From positions 1,865,005 to 1,929,004 of the forward strand of contig NC_090614.1 of the NCBI RefSeq assembly GCF_004359215.1: a DNA stretch of 64,000 nucleotides, given 5' to 3'. This document shows, piece after piece, positions 51,930 to 61,756 of this stretch. Both the position numbers and the translations under genes were made by a program. The DNA comes from Bremia lactucae. Lineage: Eukaryota > Oomycota > Peronosporomycetes > Peronosporales > Peronosporaceae. Positions within the stretch are counted from its first letter, which is position 1, and each line of letters starts with the position of its first letter. The notes below the pieces were generated by a model. That model ran no database searches, was not told the DNA's origin, and worked only from the letters and a program-made list of their open reading frames with translations.

Positions 51930-53081
51930 TCCGGACGCGTGCATCTTGCGATCTATACTAAACTTTTAACCAGTGATTGAAAGGATTTGACACTCGGTCC
52001 ACCCGTTCCACATGTGGGTGGCAGAGACTTTAAGTTGTCTTCATCTTCATCATTGTATTTGACTCCAATGGGTGAACACACGCCATTTGCTGCTTCGAAC
52101 CCGAACTCCTAAAATACTGAGTTAATACTCCCTTCTTGGTCGAGCATATTCATTGTAGTCGTTTAGCATAATCCGTTGTCCCAAAAACTTGTTCACAAAT
52201 CAAAGGTCCTTGATTAATAGTGTCTTCATATCCTCGATGAACTCATCCACCGCAATTTGCTTGGTCCCGGTTACGAGCAAATCATCCACATAAACTCCCA
52301 CCACTGTACATACGGCAGCATCGTGCTTTTAATATAGGCACGTGTCAGTGGTGCATTGTTGGATTCCATTTTAACACAACTTCGAGTGCAATAATTTGCT
52401 CTATTGTCGACCCGCTTGCTTTAGCCCGTATAACCGCTTCTTCAACATCAGCACCAGTTGATTTTGCCTCGTTACACCGAAAGCCTTTAGCTGTTCGTCT
52501 TCGATTTTCATTCCCTTGAGTACCTTCATGAAAATGTCAAGGTGATCCTTCTTTTCAGCTTTAACGTAAGCGTTGAGAATATCGCCATGATGTGCCGCTG
52601 CTTTTCATCTCCTTGAAAGGACTAGTATCATCTTGACCGTATTTAAATTCATCACTGCAGCGAAGGAAAGTGTGTAATCGACTCCAAATGCTTGTTCGTT
52701 TCCGCACACTACAAACCGAGCTTTTTATCGATCGATACCTCTATTCGCATCTGTCCTAATCTTGTACACCCGCTTGTAGTGAAAAACATGCGCGTCCTTT
52801 GGTAGTATCACAACTGTCCATACGTCATTTGATTTCAAAGCATCCAGATCTTCAGTCATGGTGGTCTTCCATTTGTTGCACTGTTCGCTCTTTATAGCTT
52901 CTCCAGAGTGTCTTGGGTCTTGTACCATGAGTGCAATTACCACATCTTGTCCGACCTTTGCAATTTTAATTTTGATCTTGCTAATCAATCTTGTTTCAGG
53001 ACGTTCTCTGGTCCATCTCAACTTGCGGCAATGAATCCCCATCATTGCACGGTTTTCGCCGCTCGAATTCGATCCGATCAT
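51930..53081 (-). pseudogene. Copia reverse transcriptase
   Basis: The N-terminal block is at 52725-53081 (SGEAIKSEQCNKWKTTMTED, LDALKSNDVWTVVILPKDAH, RVYKIRTDA). At about 52270-52300 the minus strand reads VVGVYVDDLLVTG, the YVDD polymerase active site. Frames between are broken. Confidence 0.75.
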
Positions 53082-54176
53082 GATTCAAGTTTCACAGCTT
53101 CACTCATCCTGATGGTCCATCCCGTCACTAGATAAATCGATCTCATTACTTGGTGGTGCTTCGATATTTGTGACATGGTAAATGACTTAAACAACCTTGT
53201 CCTTCGAAATTTACACATTGTACCCCTTCATCGTCAAATCTCGTCCATGGAATACCGCGGCCTTGCCACGCACGCCGAGTGATTTGTTCTTGGAGTCGAC
53301 ATGTAAAATGCAGGCATTGAAATGCCGCAATGTCGGTCAGTATAGGGACCCTCTTGGTTAAGATCTCCATCGGTGAGGTTTGACTTTGTGCGGCTTCAAT
53401 TTATGATGAACATCGCATACTCGGCCGCATAACCTTAAAATTTGAGGGGTATATTCGAAGCGTATACTATGCTTCATACCATGGTCATGATGTTACGATG
53501 CATTCTTTCAGCTTTGCCACTTTGTTCGCTTGATTCCGAGCCTCTGTCACTTGGCGTGCAATGCCAGTTGATTTGCAGAAGACATATAACGTCTTGTACT
53601 CGCCTTCACCGTTCGAAAAACTTGCAATTAAATTCGCGTTCGAAGATCGTCATAAATTCCTTGAACTTTAATGCTGCAACATCTTTCGGTTTTGCCTAGA
53701 AAACACGGCAATAGTTACAACAACGGTCGATAAAGTTAACAATATACCGATTGCCCAAACAATCCCTTGGTGGTCGGACCAAATTACGCCACCCACCACA
53801 TCGATTGGTGAGTTGGGGCAGTACCTCTTTTAGACTGCGACCGTTTTTGCTGCTTGTCTTAAGCACAGGCGAGGCAGGTTTCACGCTTTTTATCAATTAA
53901 ACTGATGCCCAAAGCCGGATCCATGGCCATCTTGATAATTGTATTGAAATGTAGATGGCCAATACGACGATGGAGGTGCATCAAACTTCCAAACTAGACA
54001 TCCAAATTGGACTCATATTCAGGTGCATCAACCATCGCCGTAATTGGTGGGAACCATTGTAAAGTTGCTTTTTTGCTCCTTGTGGCCTTTATTGAGCGAC
54101 AAAAATGTCGTAGTGCACTTGATATTTTTATGACTGGTGTACTCACATGACCGGAGGTTAGTATACGTCGTCCTGC

Positions 54177-54959
54177 TCAATATTCTGGGACACACACCCT
54201 CGAGCTTACCATACAAAATGATGCAATGCTCAAGGTTATCAGCATACTGGACATCGAGGTGTTTTCGACCCCGAGAGCAACCACCTTGATTTCAATACTG
54301 GCTTTTTTTGTTACCCGCAGTACCCCATCAGTGGCAGCGATCAAGCATTTGTTGTGACAGTTCGTCACATCACTAAATCGACTAAGGTCGTTGACAAGGT
54401 GTCGACTGGACCCGCTGTCCAAAATCCACAAATCTGACTGCAACCGTGCATTTTTTCCAACTGTGAAGACGAATTCTGGTCTTTCACTCTTGCTCTTCGC
54501 CGTAGGCCACTTTGCCTTGATATGTCCGACTTCACCACACTTGAAACACGCACGTGTACGTTTTTTGTCATCATCAGGGCGTCGGCTTATGTTGACCCTG
54601 GGTTCTGGATGCTGATGAACGTTGTTCACCACATCTCGACCGAAATAATTTGTCGAGATACCGACCTCGGAAGACTGAACAAATTGTGCTAGCTTTTGTG
54701 CTTGACGCAAATAATACGTTCGATGCATATCCACCCGGGACATCATCGTCATTCGTATATGCGGATCTGCATAGCGAGAAATATGTTCGAGGACCAGTCT
54801 GTCCGCAACCCCGCACACATCGCTGAATGCTTTCAGGTACACGAAGTGATCCATCCAGTTTCGATGCGATGCTTTTGGTGCTGTCAAAAGTATTACGCTT
54901 TGGGAGGCCGTGATCGTTGTCTTTAATGATTGCAGCATCCTCTGCATACCATGTTTCAA
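54177..54959 (-). pseudogene. Copia gag C-terminus and protease
   Basis: A 260-residue frame. Gag helices, then a zinc knuckle CFKCGEVGHIKAKWP in which the fourth ligand Cys is Trp, then protease with the active-site triplet in WILDSGSSRHLVNDLSRFSD. The stretch before integrase is at 54177-54300. The knuckle change would weaken RNA packaging. Confidence 0.8.
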
Positions 54960-55287
54960 AGATTGGCCGTCAGCCCGCCATCTTCGACATGTTCACGGAA
55001 GTACGTCTGCGCCTTGCCTGCGAGATGTTTATGAGTACGTTGATCTTGACATCTTCCGGCCACCAAAATCCACAGGCGCGTTTCGAGAAATTAACTTGAC
55101 GGACAAATTCCTTGCCCCAAGCCAGGAACCCACTGCCAAATCCTTAATACAGCTTCTTCACATCAAACGGTTGCAGGGCTAGTTTTTGCCGACGTCCGTC
55201 TGGTATGCCCATTCTTGTCGACTGTGCCCCGTTACATTTGTTAGCACTTTGTAGTCCGTCCAAGGACCACAGCTCGTATCGCATTAC

Positions 55288-56429
55288 ATGGACATGTTAG
55301 ATGATAATGGAAATACGCATCACGTTTCGCGTGATAGCTACTCCTTTCTAAGTGACATAGAAAGGAGTGCGGTCGAACTAATGAGTTTGACTGTAGGGAA
55401 CGATGCCATCTTGGCCATGCTGTCCGGTGTGGACAGAGTTTCCCTTATTCAGCCATCGCCAAGCTCATAAAATAAGAACTTGACGAGGAGAAGGAGAAGG
55501 TAGCTTTGCTTAATCAGCAAGGCTCTCAACAGGCAGAGCTGTTGAGGCTACCAAAGGTACAGACTCCTGTTCCTGGGATGATGCACACGCGTCGTCCGGA
55601 AACCTTAAAGATTGACATCTCTAAGTATAGGAGAGCCGAAGAAAACTCCCTCTAAAGATGGTTTGTCGAGTTTGACGATGCCATAAGGGCTCGTCACATC
55701 GTCGACGAGCAAATGCAAGTCGTATTTGCTCAGTCAAGTTTGACAGGTCGTTCCAAAACTTGGGTACTAGGCCTTAAGTTGCGCGACCCATTTGTCTTTG
55801 GCTCGCTAGAGGCTTTTAAAGTCCGGCTCAAACAGACATTTAAACCGCCTAGGGCTGAGTTCAGAGCTCGTTCAGAGCTTCTGAAACCCAAGCAAGGCAA
55901 CGGTGATATTCACGCTTATGCTCAGCACATACGACACTTAGCGAGTTGTATCACAAACACACATGTTCATGTACACACGTTGATTACGGAGTTCATGCAA
56001 GATCTTACGGATGGTCCCGAAAAGACCCACCTGTTCCGCTTGGAACTGGATGCGCTTGAAGAAGCAATAACCGTTGCGGAGCAGGAGGATTTGAGCTTGA
56101 GACAGGCTCAAGCTAGTTCGTCATCATATCGTCCTCCAAGACGACACGAGTTAGGAGGTCCAGAACCTATGGGCCTCTCTTCTGTCGAAAGCAAGAAACC
56201 TCGCTTCTCGTACAATAAGCGGTTAAAGAAATGCAATCGCTGTCAAAAGTTAGGACACTACGCTCATGAGTGTTGTGCCCCACGCCCAGTTATGAGGGGT
56301 ACTGGACGTACTTATTCACCAAATGCCAAAAGGGCAACGGTCGCGGATCTGACGTTGTTGGGAAATCGCAACAGCGAGGTGGACCGCCAAAAAATGGTCG
56401 GGGTCAGTAGGGGCGCAACGCCTTACTGA
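55288..56429 (+). pseudogene. Gypsy D3 gag
   Basis: The start MDMLDDNGNTHHVSRDSYSF runs to a stop at 55468, then broken frames, then a 238-residue open stretch at 55713-56429: SLTGRSKTWVLGLKLRDPFV, FKVRLKQTFKPPRAEFRARS, EEAITVAEQEDLSLRQAQAS, GGPEPMGLS, and an intact zinc knuckle CNRCQKLGHYAHEC. It corresponds to the gag remnant at 20350-21235. Confidence 0.8.
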
Positions 56430-56449
56430 TCCAACAACCTCAAGAGAAT

Positions 56450-56830
56450 TTGCAAATCTCTTAACTAAAGTTGCTCCAGAAACACAATCATTATGTGTCT
56501 CTGCACCTGGTGATGAGGTATCACTCATCACCTTGAAGTTGAAGGTGACAAATGATTTGTCACTTACAGCCCTAGTGGACTGCGGACCGTCGAATATCTT
56601 TATTCGTCGCCAGTCACTAGAGGGTCGTAGGCTTAAATATGTTGAGCGCGACATCCCTCCAACGAGGATGACGGTGCGTCTAGGGACAGGCATATCGATA
56701 ATAGTAATGAAACGCGTAGTGAAATTTCACTACACGTTAAGAGATTAAAAATATGGTGATGATTTCATCGTACTGTATTTGGATGACAAATTCTATGTCA
56801 TCCTTGGTCCACCTTGGCTCAGAAAATATG
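56450..56830 (+). pseudogene. Gypsy D3 protease
   Basis: SLTALVDCGPSNIFIRRQSL, where the catalytic Asp is followed by Cys-Gly instead of Ser-Gly, then MTVRLGTGISIIV and, in another frame, the DD.IVLYLDD...ILGPPWL block. An altered active-site triplet (DCG) and a stop make activity unlikely. Confidence 0.75.
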
Positions 56831-57590
56831 AGCCAAGAACCAGCTGGCAGTACTGACCCGTAAAGATGCCTGGCACTTGTTCATCAGATGGCCATCTGAT
56901 GAACGTTTTGGAGCGTCCACAAGCGTGTGGATGTACTACGAGTGAGTGCGATGGCCTCACTTGTGGTACAGACGTTACTACGACTCAACACGATCACAGT
57001 GTGATTATTAATCACCCTGTGGAGTCAGCTGCCGGCAGCTGTGCGAATGCACAGGCAGCGCCGAAGATCCACCACTCGAATAAGTCGAGTGAATTGAGAC
57101 ATGAATGTACGCCTAGCGGGCGACATTCAAAGAAGATACCGGTTGTCCGAATTGGACAACACGATGATTCTAGGTCGAGTAGAGAGTCGACCGTAGAGGA
57201 CCCGATGTGATAGCGCAATCACAGTCAAAAGACGTTAAGGGAATAAGTCCCCAAGACTGGAGGAGAAATCTCCTCTAATAGTTAATGCTGAAGGGACTAG
57301 ACTTCAGCATCCCGAGACGTTGATCCCTCGGCAGCCTGTGGATAAATCTCACGAAGAAACCGAGACATTGAATGTCTTGGTTAATGACGGATCAAGAGTA
57401 GGCTCATACTCTTGATCTGTATGCGCCTCCGAAGCTAACTTCGGATTTAACTCAATTACTAACCCAGGAACCCAAGCGGTTCTTGAAATATCTGCATAGC
57501 GGTAAAACCAAGCAGATCTGCGTACTTGTTACAGAGGACGTATACGTAACCGATATTCGGTCAGCATAATTTTTGCAGAGAACGAACGGA
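56831..57590 (+). pseudogene. Gypsy D3 protease-RT linker
   Basis: 56866-57210 is the longest frame (SDGHLMNVLERPQACGCTTS), homologous to minus-strand frames at 50412-50750 and to the region near 19260-19330. It is a variable linker with no catalytic domain. Confidence 0.6.
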
Positions 57591-58640
57591 TTCTCAGCAG
57601 CTTATCGATGGACGAAAGTATCCTCGATGTGAATTCTAGGATTGAGAGATATACAAATCAATCCTAAAAGTCACTTAAGACAAATCCTTTATACGAGGAT
57701 TTGATTGAATATAGGGATGTATTCCCTGAAATATATCCATGCGAGTTGCCTAAGGATAAAGGCACTCGACATGAGATCGAGCTCAAACCGGGCTCGAAGT
57801 ACTGTGTCATGAAGCAGTGGCCACTGCCTCGTGAACAAGTACTTGCGATCGATAAATTCTTACCAATCGAGTAAAAGCGGGCCACGTGAGGGAGTCAACC
57901 TTCCCACATAGCTTTCCGACCTTCTGTGTGCGAAAAACCACAGGAGGGTGGCGGATAGTGCACGCATTCACTAAACTGAATGCTGCAACGGTACCGGCTC
58001 AAACGCCGATACCTAGAAAAGACGTAATCATAGATGGTATGTCTAAGAGTACGATCTTTTCGTCTATGGATCTGATGGATGGGTTCTATCAAATCCTTAT
58101 GCGTGAACGGGACATCCCGTACACAGCAGTGAGCACTCCCAGTGGGATGCTCTGGGAATGGCTAGTAATGCCATATGGGGCTTAGTGCAACATTCGATAG
58201 ATGCGTAACGAATCTGTTGAGACCGGTGCGAGAATTCGCTCTGAGTTATTAACGGTGTATTCGTCTATAGCCGGACTTATGACGGAAAGACGGACGTGGG
58301 AGTTCCTTAAAGTCACGTTTATTCTAAAGCATAAGTTGTACGCAAATCTCAAGAAGTTCATATTCGCTGCAAGCGAAATACCACTTCTTGGGTGCAACGT
58401 CGGTAAACACGGCGTGCGCCCTGATCCCGAAAAGATCAAGGCATTTACCGATGGTCAGTTCCAGTCGATGTCAAGGGACTTGGAAAGTTCCTGCGTATTT
58501 GCATAAGTACTTCCGCAATTATGCCGAGATGACAGTTCATCTCTCTTGTCTTTGAAAAAAAGACGATAAAACGCTATGGATCGCCGATTGTCGGCATTCC
58601 TTCGAAGGTATCAAGCAAAGCTTGATGCAATCGCCCATCT
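57591..58640 (+). pseudogene. Gypsy D3 reverse transcriptase
   Basis: The lead-in NPLYEDLIEYRDVFPEIYPC is in broken frame. The 57886-58185 frame has TFCVRKTTGGWRIVHAFTKL, IFSSMDLMDGFYQILMRERD and IPYTAVSTPSGMLWEWLVMP in the normal order. A small deletion then removes part of the SNA.IFN and YFDD region, and 58270-58440 gives the KHKLYANLKKFIFAASEIPL block. This copy shows the uninverted arrangement against which D2 is judged. Confidence 0.8.
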
Positions 58641-59720
58641 TCGCGATTGCAGATCAAGACAGACCATTCCATGCCGACCCGATTTCGAGCCGGCTGCGCG
58701 TTCCAACAGTGAAAATAATCCCACTGTTGCAACACTCATTTCAAGTGTTCTGTCATCAACCTTGTTTGATGACTTAAAAAAAAGCCTACGAAGAAGATAA
58801 GGGTCCGTTGCGTTTATTGGATTATCAGATAAATGCATCCGATAATACTTTTTTAATATTTACCGGCTTTATATCGATCGTCATCCGATCGATACACAAC
58901 ACGCAACGGCATATTGTATTTCACAGCCCTTGCAGGCGACACTCCATCCCAAATCCCAATGATTTGCGCTTGCGCATCATGTATGAGCGTCACGATGCAC
59001 CAATAACTGGGCATCGTGGACGTGAGAAAACTTAACTCACAGTAAGTCGCGACTTTTATTGGCCCCGCCAGTATCAGTTTATGCGCAAGTACGTTCGTGC
59101 TTGCGAAGTATGTCAACGGGTGAAGCCCAGCCCTTCATCCCGTGCACCTCTCCAACCTCTACAACTTCCAGCAGAGTGTTGGCAGTCCGTATCTGTGGAC
59201 TTCGTCTTCGGATTTCCCGAAAACGACCACAAAAATAATGGAATCCTTGTTTTTGTAGACAGATTCAGCAAGATGGTGCACCTTGCTGCGGTACCAGAGT
59301 CGATTACGGCTCCGGGTTGTGCCCGTGTCTTTATCGACACGGTATTCAAATTCCACGGTTTACTCCGTGAACTGGTCTCGGATAGAGATCCACCGTTATC
59401 GGCGGAGTTTGGCAATCCGTATTCTGATCTCTCGGAACACGGCTGACTATGTCAACATCCGATCACCCAGAAACGGATAATCAAACAGCGTCCTCGAAGA
59501 GATACTTCGAGGTTACGTCCAATCGTATCCGAATTGGAGCGAGTTTTTACCGATGGTCGAATTCGCCATCAATAATTCGGTGCATGCGTCTACAACGCAT
59601 ACACCGTTCTTTGTGAATGGCTTACGCCATCCTCGCATACCGACCCAATTAGAGGGATCCTCTAGTCTAAGGGGGGGGGACTCGCAGGAGCAAAACCAAT
59701 TCTGGCTCATGCTCAACACG
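58641..59720 (+). pseudogene. Gypsy D3 linker and integrase core, RNase H deleted
   Basis: At about 58670 the sequence jumps from IADQDRPFH (start of RNase H) to the FEPAARSNSENNPTVATL linker, so most of RNase H is gone. Integrase: CEVCQRVKPSPSSRAPLQ and SVSVDFVFGFPENDHKNNGI (first Asp kept) in 59081-59446, ELVSDRDPPLSAEF (second Asp). The catalytic Glu region is lost in a small rearrangement near 59470. NNSVHASTTHTPFFVNGLRH is near 59570-59640. Confidence 0.75.
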
Positions 59721-60850
59721 CGTCGAAAATAACAACGACGCGAGTGATGTCAATGTCGAAGAAAACGACATCGAAAATGAGATTGATCTCATGGCAGTAC
59801 GCACTAAGCGTACTGAAAAAGACAAAACAAATGAGTTAGCGGAAGAGTTTCTGCTAACTCGAGAATCAATTATCCGTTTCGTTCAGGATTCTATTGCTAA
59901 CGCAGTGGACCGACAGAAATGGAATGCAGACAAACATGGAAGAGCAAATGTTAATTCATTCAAATTAATGATCTAGTGCTACTCTCTACGGTAAACTTAC
60001 CTAAACGATTAGTCACTAATGTGGGTAGCATTAAACTACTACCCAAGTTCATTGGGCCTTTCCGTGTACTGCATCGAAGAGGCAATGCGTACACAATAGA
60101 ATTGCGACGTAGGATGCGAACGCATCCTACGTTTTACGTTGGTCGGCTCCGGCCGTACCATCAGTACGCGGCTTCTTCCGAGGACGGATTTGACCACTCT
60201 TTACAAGAATACCCAAAAGATTATTGTGATCGCGAACCAGATTTTCATGTTGAACCTGAAGTTTCTCAGGCCGGTTTCGAAGATCCTCGAAGCTACGATG
60301 AGCTGACGACAGCTCATCGCGGACAGCATGATACTTCCGCTCGTACTCCAACAAGGAGTACGCACTCTTCGAACGGTCTTCCAACCGCTCGATATGGTGA
60401 GCCTGCACCGTCTGCTCCAACGAGCGACGCTTACCGCGCTCGTGGTCAAGTCCCTCCTCCAAATCATGGAGGAAGCGATCGAGTTTGTCGACCATCGACA
60501 CTAGATCCGACACATGGGTCGGATTTAATTTTCACTCCTCCGCCACAACCATTGGTGAATTTCCAAGGCTGTCAACGTTTCCTTGTGGAACGTATACTCC
60601 GTGATGTGAAGGGGTAGCGAACAAGTTATCTTGTTCGCTGGTGCGGTTTACAACCTTCACATGACAGCAGGGAGCCTCGTTCCCAGCTGGTTGTTGACGT
60701 TGAGAGCCTCGTCCGTCAGTATGACGAGACCCATCCAATGGATCATAAGGTCTATCAGAAAACACGCGCCTCTGGCGCCTGTAAATCGATGGCAAAACGT
60801 CAATCTCATCGCGCATCTCGATAGAGATGCGAGCCCTTCCCCTGGATCAC
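59721..60850 (+). pseudogene. Gypsy D3 integrase C-terminus and chromodomain
   Basis: 59791-59976 (MAVRTKRTEKDKTNELAEEF) and 59976-60617 (LLSTVNLPKRLVTNVGSIKL, LLPKFIGPFRVLHRRGNAYT, HPTFYVGRLRPYHQY) are the C-terminal DNA-binding part and a long Pro/Ser-rich linker. The chromodomain follows with a frameshift: FLVERILRDVKG, then SYLVRWCG in another frame, then DVESLV.QYDETHP-like sequence to about 60800. Similarity to D1/D2 ends at about 60850. Confidence 0.75.
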
Positions 60851-60867
60851 TGGTGACCCGGCGAGGA

Positions 60868-61652
60868 CGCCGGAGGAGATCGCTGCCCGCGACGCTCTTC
60901 ATGAGCATTACCTTACGCCGAAGGTAATGACGCGAAGCCAGTATCTGACGCGTTTACGTGATCAAGCTTGTGGGGCTTCGGTGACCTGCATGAGAAAGAT
61001 TCTGATCGTTTTGTTTCCAAACGAAACAAGGAGTGAAAACGAAGTCTCATTTGAGAACTGGGTTCACCGGGCCCGCAAACTCCGTAATATCTGGAATATC
61101 AGAGAGTCTGCGGATTAAGGTGAAGCTTCGCTTCGACTTCGCTAAGCTTTAGGCCAAAGGCCAGTTACGTTCAGCATTTATGCCACAAAACGAAGTAAGG
61201 CTAGCCGATATTTCAGTGCTACGGTTGACCGTACAACCAAGGATCGAAGCCGCACTGAGGCTTTAGATCCACCTAATCCCACGTTTAGTAGTGGGAAGCG
61301 ACGTTTGACGCGAGTTGACCCTCAGCTTGGAGCTCAAAAATGTCAACGTTGTACGGGCAATCTTGCCGAAGAGGTACCTCGAACTCCCAAGAGTTTTTGG
61401 AAGAGGGTTACCCTAGCCACTTCACCAGATACTAGTATTGACCCTCACGACGACGTCGCTTTAAAAGTTTCTCCACATGAAACTGAAGGTTTCCCCGCGC
61501 ATCAAGCGGTGCGGGAGGGGGCCGAAATTTCGGCGGAAGCATTTGATGCTCAACGACACGAGGTGCAACTTCTTCGTGAGGTCCTTGCTCGGGTTGGGAG
61601 CTCTTTTGAGGCGGTTCGGGCGTCTTTCGCCGAAATCGCTTTTACCACGTAA
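60868..61652 (+). pseudogene. Opposite-strand ORF of a fourth family B element
   Basis: Plus frame to 61118: EEIAARDALHEHYLTPKVMT, SQYLTRLRDQACGAS, SENEVSFENWVHRARKLRNI. 61305-61652: SPDTSIDPHDDVALKVSPHE, then EISAEAFDAQRHEVQLLREV, a likely coiled coil. Homologous to 36640-37500 and 43455-44260. Broken by one stop at 61117 and a shift near 61200. Fused on its left to D3 at about 60850. Confidence 0.5.
61342..61491 (-). pseudogene. Family B chromodomain (fourth copy)
   Basis: The minus strand reads LQFHVEKLLKRRRREGQY, stop, YLVKWLG, stop, PSSKNSWEFEVPLRQDCPY. Two point stops interrupt an otherwise clear chromodomain. Confidence 0.7.
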
Positions 61653-61756
61653 AGAGGGCCAGTTGGATATCCTGGTGAGGATGCAACAATCTGCGGCACG
61701 ACCGCCTGTCTCGGCGCAAGCGCCTTCAAGTCCAAGTGGGAAGGGTCCCGATATGG

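Larger units (their letters stand above)
51274..55190 (-). mobile_element. Copia element, nearly full coding order, decayed
   Basis: Right to left on the minus strand: gag N-terminus (about 54960-55180), gag C-terminus with zinc knuckle and protease (54177-54959), integrase (53150-54170, fragments), RT (about 52000-53081), RNase H (51274-51851). Copia order (integrase before RT) is clear. Frameshifts separate all parts. No LTRs were identified at either end. It separates the family D remnants on its left from the D3 element on its right. Confidence 0.75.
55232..60850 (+). mobile_element. Gypsy family D, copy D3 (plus strand, most complete)
   Basis: Starts with the last bases of LTR3 (CCCGTTACA) and a primer site beginning TTTGTTAGCACTTTGTAGTC. 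Then gag (55288-56429), protease (56450-56830), linker, RT (57600-58500), a deleted RNase H, linker and integrase (58680-60180), and a C-terminal chromodomain region to about 60850. The 3' LTR is missing; the element runs straight into a family B 3' end. Stops occur in every part. Confidence 0.8.
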
